Of a stretch of DNA of 64,000 nucleotides, positions 61,125-64,000 are shown in pieces. The position numbers and the translations under genes are program-made. This stretch comes from DTU013 sp964490975 (GTDB lineage: Bacteria > Bacillota > Clostridia > Acetivibrionales > DTU013), in assembly GCA_964490975.1 (NCBI GenBank), contig CAZBEQ010000007.1:1-64000 (forward strand), written 5' to 3'. The notes under the pieces are model-generated. The model was not told the origin of the DNA. It was given only the letters and a program-made list of their open reading frames with translations, and searched no databases. The stretch's first letter is position 1. Each line of letters begins with the position of its first letter.

Positions 61125-61829
61125 TCAATAATTGTTTGATGTTTTCTTTAATCCTATAACTGTAATTTCATTTTTCAGGGAATCCCTTATCAGATCGATC
61201 AGATTCCTGTTTTTAGAGTATAGTGCCGTCGATTCTCCTGAGGATCTGAGTTCACCGGTGAGCGCATGCGCTGTGTCTGATATAAGCCTTATCTGCCCCG
61301 GTTGCTTCTCATTGCGGTATATAGTAGCACCTTCGGTATAAAATCCTTCAGATGTTATTACTACAACCTTCAAACCTCTTCTACAAGCTTCCGACAATTC
61401 TCTTTCCACACATGAAAGTTCATCGGGCGATGTCGAAATATATACTCTTTCTTTAGCATTTGTTATTATATAACTCATTTTATTAATTACATTGTCATGG
61501 CCTATTATCGTAAAATAGGGTTCATTTGCATCTTCTCTGGCCGGTGCATTCTTTTCGATGAAGTCCAGCGTCTCCTCATGGCACCTTCTGAGGTTGAAGG
61601 TCAGCTCTGCCGCAGGTACGGCAGCGTATCTTGAAGTATCCCCGTCAATGCGGAATGCTCCGCCCTTGTCAACGAGTCCTGCCAGAGCCAGGTAAGCATT
61701 GGATCTTGGGATGCCTGACAGCTTTGAGGCTTCATAACCAGTCAGTGCACCTTCTTTTCCAAGCGTTACATACAGCATGGCTTCATGCCTTGTAAATCCT
61801 GCTTTCATAAGACATTCAAGAATATCCAT
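61125..61829 (-). CDS. TrmB-family transcriptional regulator
   Basis: 234 residues from ATG 61829 (site GGAAGG, seven bases). The N-terminal winged helix is typical of TrmB: LMKAGFTRHEAMLYVTLGKEGALTGYEASKLSGIPRSN in parts, with NAYLALAGLVDKGG. The C-terminal half (YFTIIGHDNVINKMSYII, RVYISTSPDEL) is a PLD-like regulatory domain without the sugar-binding part. Usually senses a small molecule and binds near its own promoter. It may control lysA, the next gene, but its ligand is unknown. Confidence 0.85.
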   Translation of the reverse strand: MDILECLMKAGFTRHEAMLYVTLGKEGALTGYEASKLSGIPRSNAYLALAGLVDKGGAFRIDGDTSRYAAVPAAELTFNLRRCHEETLDFIEKNAPAREDANEPYFTIIGHDNVINKMSYIITNAKERVYISTSPDELSCVERELSEACRRGLKVVVITSEGFYTEGATIYRNEKQPGQIRLISDTAHALTGELRSSGESTALYSKNRNLIDLIRDSLKNEITVIGLKKTSNNY

Positions 61830-61914
61830 CTGCAAGCCTTCCGTTTAGTGGTTTTGTTTAGTACCACTATATCTCAAGTGAAAAAAAATGTCAATGGCTT
61901 TGACATTTTTTATA

Positions 61915-62289
61915 CTATGGCTCTTCGCCCGGCAGTATCTGCTTCTCTTTATCAGCAGCGGTATTTTTATCTGTGTTGCTATCGGCAGCTTTTTTGTCTG
62001 CATCATCTGTCGGCTTTTCTGTCTTTTTAGGTTTTGGAGCCTGTTTAGTTGCCTGTTTGGGGGCCTGTTCCGATGCTTTTTTACTTTTCGTGCTGTCGGC
62101 TGTGGCTGCAGCCTTATCCTTTGCCTCCGTTTGTTCGACTTTGGCTGGCGCTTGCGCTGTAAGCATCTGATATCCTCTACCGTCTTTTATGAAGTTCAAA
62201 GTGCAGATAGTTATCACCGTCAGCAATAAAATAGTTCCAAATGTATTTAGCAGTGTGCCCGCCACAGAACTTCCCTTTTTTTCGCTCAT
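61915..62289 (-). CDS. Small membrane protein with charged low-complexity tail
   Basis: 124 residues. One transmembrane helix near the start (VAGTLLNTFGTILLLTVITI), then a tail made mostly of Lys, Ala, Glu, Thr and Gln (SKKASEQAPKQATKQAPKPK) ending ILPGEEP. No family recognised. It follows yqeK in the same direction. The low complexity tail may be another local expansion. A bitopic envelope protein is the only safe statement. Confidence 0.65.
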   Translation of the reverse strand: MSEKKGSSVAGTLLNTFGTILLLTVITICTLNFIKDGRGYQMLTAQAPAKVEQTEAKDKAAATADSTKSKKASEQAPKQATKQAPKPKKTEKPTDDADKKAADSNTDKNTAADKEKQILPGEEP

Positions 62290-62326
62290 TTTCTAAACCT
62301 TGAATACCTTTCCTTCAGCTTTAACC

Positions 62327-62450
62327 ACCGGACTCAAACATCCGTAACTTTTATGATCTTGATCCCACGCAGGACTCAAACATTTCCTGCGATTTTTATT
62401 TTGCTCTCTACGCCGGACTCAAGCATCCGCTGCGCCTATGATCTTGCTCT
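62327..62450. repeat. Degenerate ~50-bp repeats between two genes
   Basis: Three loose copies of a block containing GGACTCAAACAT(C/T) and a later TTTT(A)TGATCTTG-type segment fill the gap between the small membrane protein and yqeK and enter the yqeK 3' end. Confidence 0.6.
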
Positions 62451-63161
62451 CTCCAGCTGCTTTGGTTTCTCCAGCTGCTTTGGTCTCTCCTGCTGCTCTG
62501 GTTTTTCCAGCTGCTCTGATCTCTCCTGCTGCTCTGGTTTCTCCAGCTGTCTCGGTCTCTCCAGCTGCTTTGCTCTCTCCTGCTGCTTTGGTTTCTCCAG
62601 CTGTCTCAGCGCCCAGTTTCTTGTCGCAACTGTCTGTGGATGCAACAGCCGACCTTTTGCGAGTATATGCCTTATAGTATTGTCTATCCCTGCTACGATC
62701 GCCTTCTCCAGGCTTTCTTCGGCAGCTTCTCTGATTTCGTCAACGCCATCATAATCCCTGCTGTCTTCTATATAATCAGCTATAAAAACTATGCTGCTCA
62801 GCTTGTCCATTCCGGGCCTGCCCATTGTGTGTTCGGCTATCGCCTCAAGTATCCTGGGACACTCTATGCCGAACTCTTCCCTGGCCATATGTGAGCCGAT
62901 TTGCCCATGCAGCAGTTCAAGCTGTTTACCGGTTATATCATCGACTATGATACCATACTTTTCGCATATAGGTAAAATGGCATCTTTTTTCAGATCCTTG
63001 GCGCAGTCGTGTACCAGACCTGCAAGTGCTGCTTTCTCAACATCCTCGCCGTATTTTTCGGCTAAAAGAATGCTGGCTTCCATTACCTTCATAGAGTGGT
63101 TGAATCTGCCGGGAGAAAGCATTTTTTCAAGCTTTTTTATTATTTCCTTCAATTCCATCAT
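62436..63161 (-). CDS. yqeK: YqeK-type HD-domain Np4N (dinucleoside tetraphosphate) hydrolase, extended
   Basis: 241 residues from ATG 63161; the following codon is also ATG, and the frame is open further to 63221. HD-domain motifs: FNHSMKVMEASILLAEKYG, GLVHDCAKDL (the HD pair), LHGQIGSHMARE, AIAEHTMGRPGM, IVFIADYIED. Known YqeK proteins cleave Ap4A symmetrically and are about 190 residues. Here the last ~55 residues are repeats of QLEKPxQQER type, encoded by a 15-30 base repeat at 62440-62620. It overlaps the nadD end, the usual nadD-yqeK order. Confidence 0.9.
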   Translation of the reverse strand: MMELKEIIKKLEKMLSPGRFNHSMKVMEASILLAEKYGEDVEKAALAGLVHDCAKDLKKDAILPICEKYGIIVDDITGKQLELLHGQIGSHMAREEFGIECPRILEAIAEHTMGRPGMDKLSSIVFIADYIEDSRDYDGVDEIREAAEESLEKAIVAGIDNTIRHILAKGRLLHPQTVATRNWALRQLEKPKQQERAKQLERPRQLEKPEQQERSEQLEKPEQQERPKQLEKPKQLERARS

Positions 63162-63783
63162 TTTTGACCGCCGTGTATAAACCGTTATCTGATATATATT
63201 TTTCAACATTCTCTGGGACAAGATACTTTATCGATGCTCCGTTCATACAACGCTCCCTGAGCTCAGTGGAAGAAACGTCAACCAACCGGGACCGCAGAGG
63301 ATGTATCCTTGCGCCCTCTTCAGCTTCCAGCAGCTTTATGACATTTCGAAAATCGGACTCGGAATAGCCCGGCCTTAGTACAGCAATAAACTCGCAAAGC
63401 TTAAAAACCTTCTTGTATTCTCGCCAGGTCCTTAATTCGTTAATTACATCGGCGCCTATAATAAAATAGAAGGAAGTTCCGGCGTCGTATCGTTCTCTGA
63501 GCTCGGTAAGCGTATTTACCGTATACGTGTAGCCCTCTCTGTCTATCTCCATCCTTGAAGCTTCAAATCCAGGGTTGGAGGCTACGGCCAGTCTGACCAT
63601 TTCATAACGGTGCTCATGATCGATAACTTCGCTGTCAGATTTGTGCGGCGGTTGACCTGACGGTATGAACAGCACCTTATCAAGGCCATACTTGACCAGT
63701 ACATCATCTGCTATAATCAAGTGTCCGATATGTATAGGGTTGAAGGTTCCACCCATTATTCCGATTTTTCTCATAACTGACAT
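63127..63783 (-). CDS. nadD: Nicotinate-nucleotide adenylyltransferase
   Basis: 218 residues. IGIMGGTFNPIHIGHLIIAD has the nucleotidyltransferase GxFxPxHxGH motif at the start, FIPSGQPPHK the substrate loop, and VDVSSTELRERCMNG the C-terminal SSTxIR motif. Makes deamido-NAD from nicotinate mononucleotide. ATG at 63783 or three codons later. Last bases overlap yqeK. Confidence 0.95.
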   Translation of the reverse strand: MSVMRKIGIMGGTFNPIHIGHLIIADDVLVKYGLDKVLFIPSGQPPHKSDSEVIDHEHRYEMVRLAVASNPGFEASRMEIDREGYTYTVNTLTELRERYDAGTSFYFIIGADVINELRTWREYKKVFKLCEFIAVLRPGYSESDFRNVIKLLEAEEGARIHPLRSRLVDVSSTELRERCMNGASIKYLVPENVEKYISDNGLYTAVKNDGIEGNNKKA

Positions 63784-63793
63784 TCTCGTTCCA

Positions 63794-64000
63794 CTATTTT
63801 TTTATTCCAATGTCTCTGCGGTAGTGCATGCCCTGGAAGTTTATCCTGTCAACCACTGCGTATGCCTTCTGTCTGGCATTGTCGATCGAGTCAGCAACCG
63901 CTGTTACGCCCAGCACTCTGCCGCCTGCTGTATAGTATTTACCTGAATCCAGTCTTGTTCCTGCATGAAAAACATTAACAGAATGATCTTTTTCAGCCTC
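63794..64000 (-). CDS. purD: Phosphoribosylamine-glycine ligase, C-terminal part
   Basis: The last 68 codons of a gene that continues beyond the window end. VNVFHAGTRLDSGKYYTAGG, RVLGVTAVADSIDNARQKAY and the end FQGMHYRRDIGIKK are the typical PurD C-terminus. Purine synthesis. The stop TAG lies ten bases before the nadD start. Confidence 0.9.
   Translation of the reverse strand, partial: EAEKDHSVNVFHAGTRLDSGKYYTAGGRVLGVTAVADSIDNARQKAYAVVDRINFQGMHYRRDIGIKK

Overview
The window looks like a chromosomal segment of a low-GC, Gram-positive, anaerobic Clostridia-type bacterium (Bacillota). The signs are strong AGGAGG ribosome sites, sigma-A promoters with 17-base spacers, a type IV pilus operon with no secretin, a LoaP-type NusG paralogue, and c-di-GMP-I and glycine riboswitches. 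A relative of the cellulolytic clostridia is plausible, but I cannot name a species. An unusual trait is the number of short tandem repeats, both between genes and in frame inside housekeeping and biosynthetic genes.

Layout. (1) 72-25593, all on the minus strand: a surface-polysaccharide locus of about 25 kb. In transcription order it holds loaP behind its own promoter, a leader hairpin and an intrinsic terminator, a CapD-like dehydratase, then a peptide-modification (RiPP-like) cassette: PqqD-like protein, radical SAM/SPASM enzyme, two short precursor-like peptides, terminator, HprK-like kinase, S26-like peptidase, ABC exporter. The polysaccharide genes then resume: aminotransferase, priming sugar transferase, glycosyltransferases, Wzy-like polymerase, small P-loop kinase, TupA-like ATP-grasp, Wzx flippase, UDP-sugar epimerase and dehydrogenase, a membrane-anchored beta-helix protein, a nucleotidyltransferase, a Wzz-like protein and a tyrosine kinase. 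It ends at an intrinsic terminator. LoaP probably lets polymerase read through the internal terminators. (2) 25648-31642, minus: carrier protein, ATP-pyrophosphatase (AANH-type), AMP-ligase and asparagine synthetase, which looks like a small carrier-protein-dependent amide pathway and is heavily marked by repeats. (3) 31877-37110: a MITE-like element, an AI-2E-type membrane protein, minisatellites, a small membrane peptide gene, a PRC-barrel protein, and Uma2 and DUF1015 genes on the plus strand. (4) 37135-52947, minus: a type IV pilus operon from a clear promoter: pilB, pilT, pilC, major pilin, minor pilins, a PilM-PilN fusion, PilO-like, further pilin-like proteins and a 1,228-residue secreted protein. 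(5) 53048-55885: a secreted transglutaminase-like protein behind two tandem c-di-GMP-I riboswitches, then a plus-strand polyprenyl-linked glycosyltransferase. (6) 55932-64000: a 41-bp repeat array, serA and a class V aminotransferase behind a glycine riboswitch, lysA with a TrmB-like regulator, a small membrane protein, yqeK, nadD and the 3' end of purD.

The items most worth following are the RiPP-like cassette inside the polysaccharide locus, including a 50-residue precursor-like peptide with a textbook EF-hand loop; the LoaP leader; the carrier protein/AANH/ligase/AsnB cassette; the tandem duplication of gene 3' ends together with their stop codons; and the two riboswitch-controlled units. 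All family assignments come from reading motifs by eye; no database search was possible.
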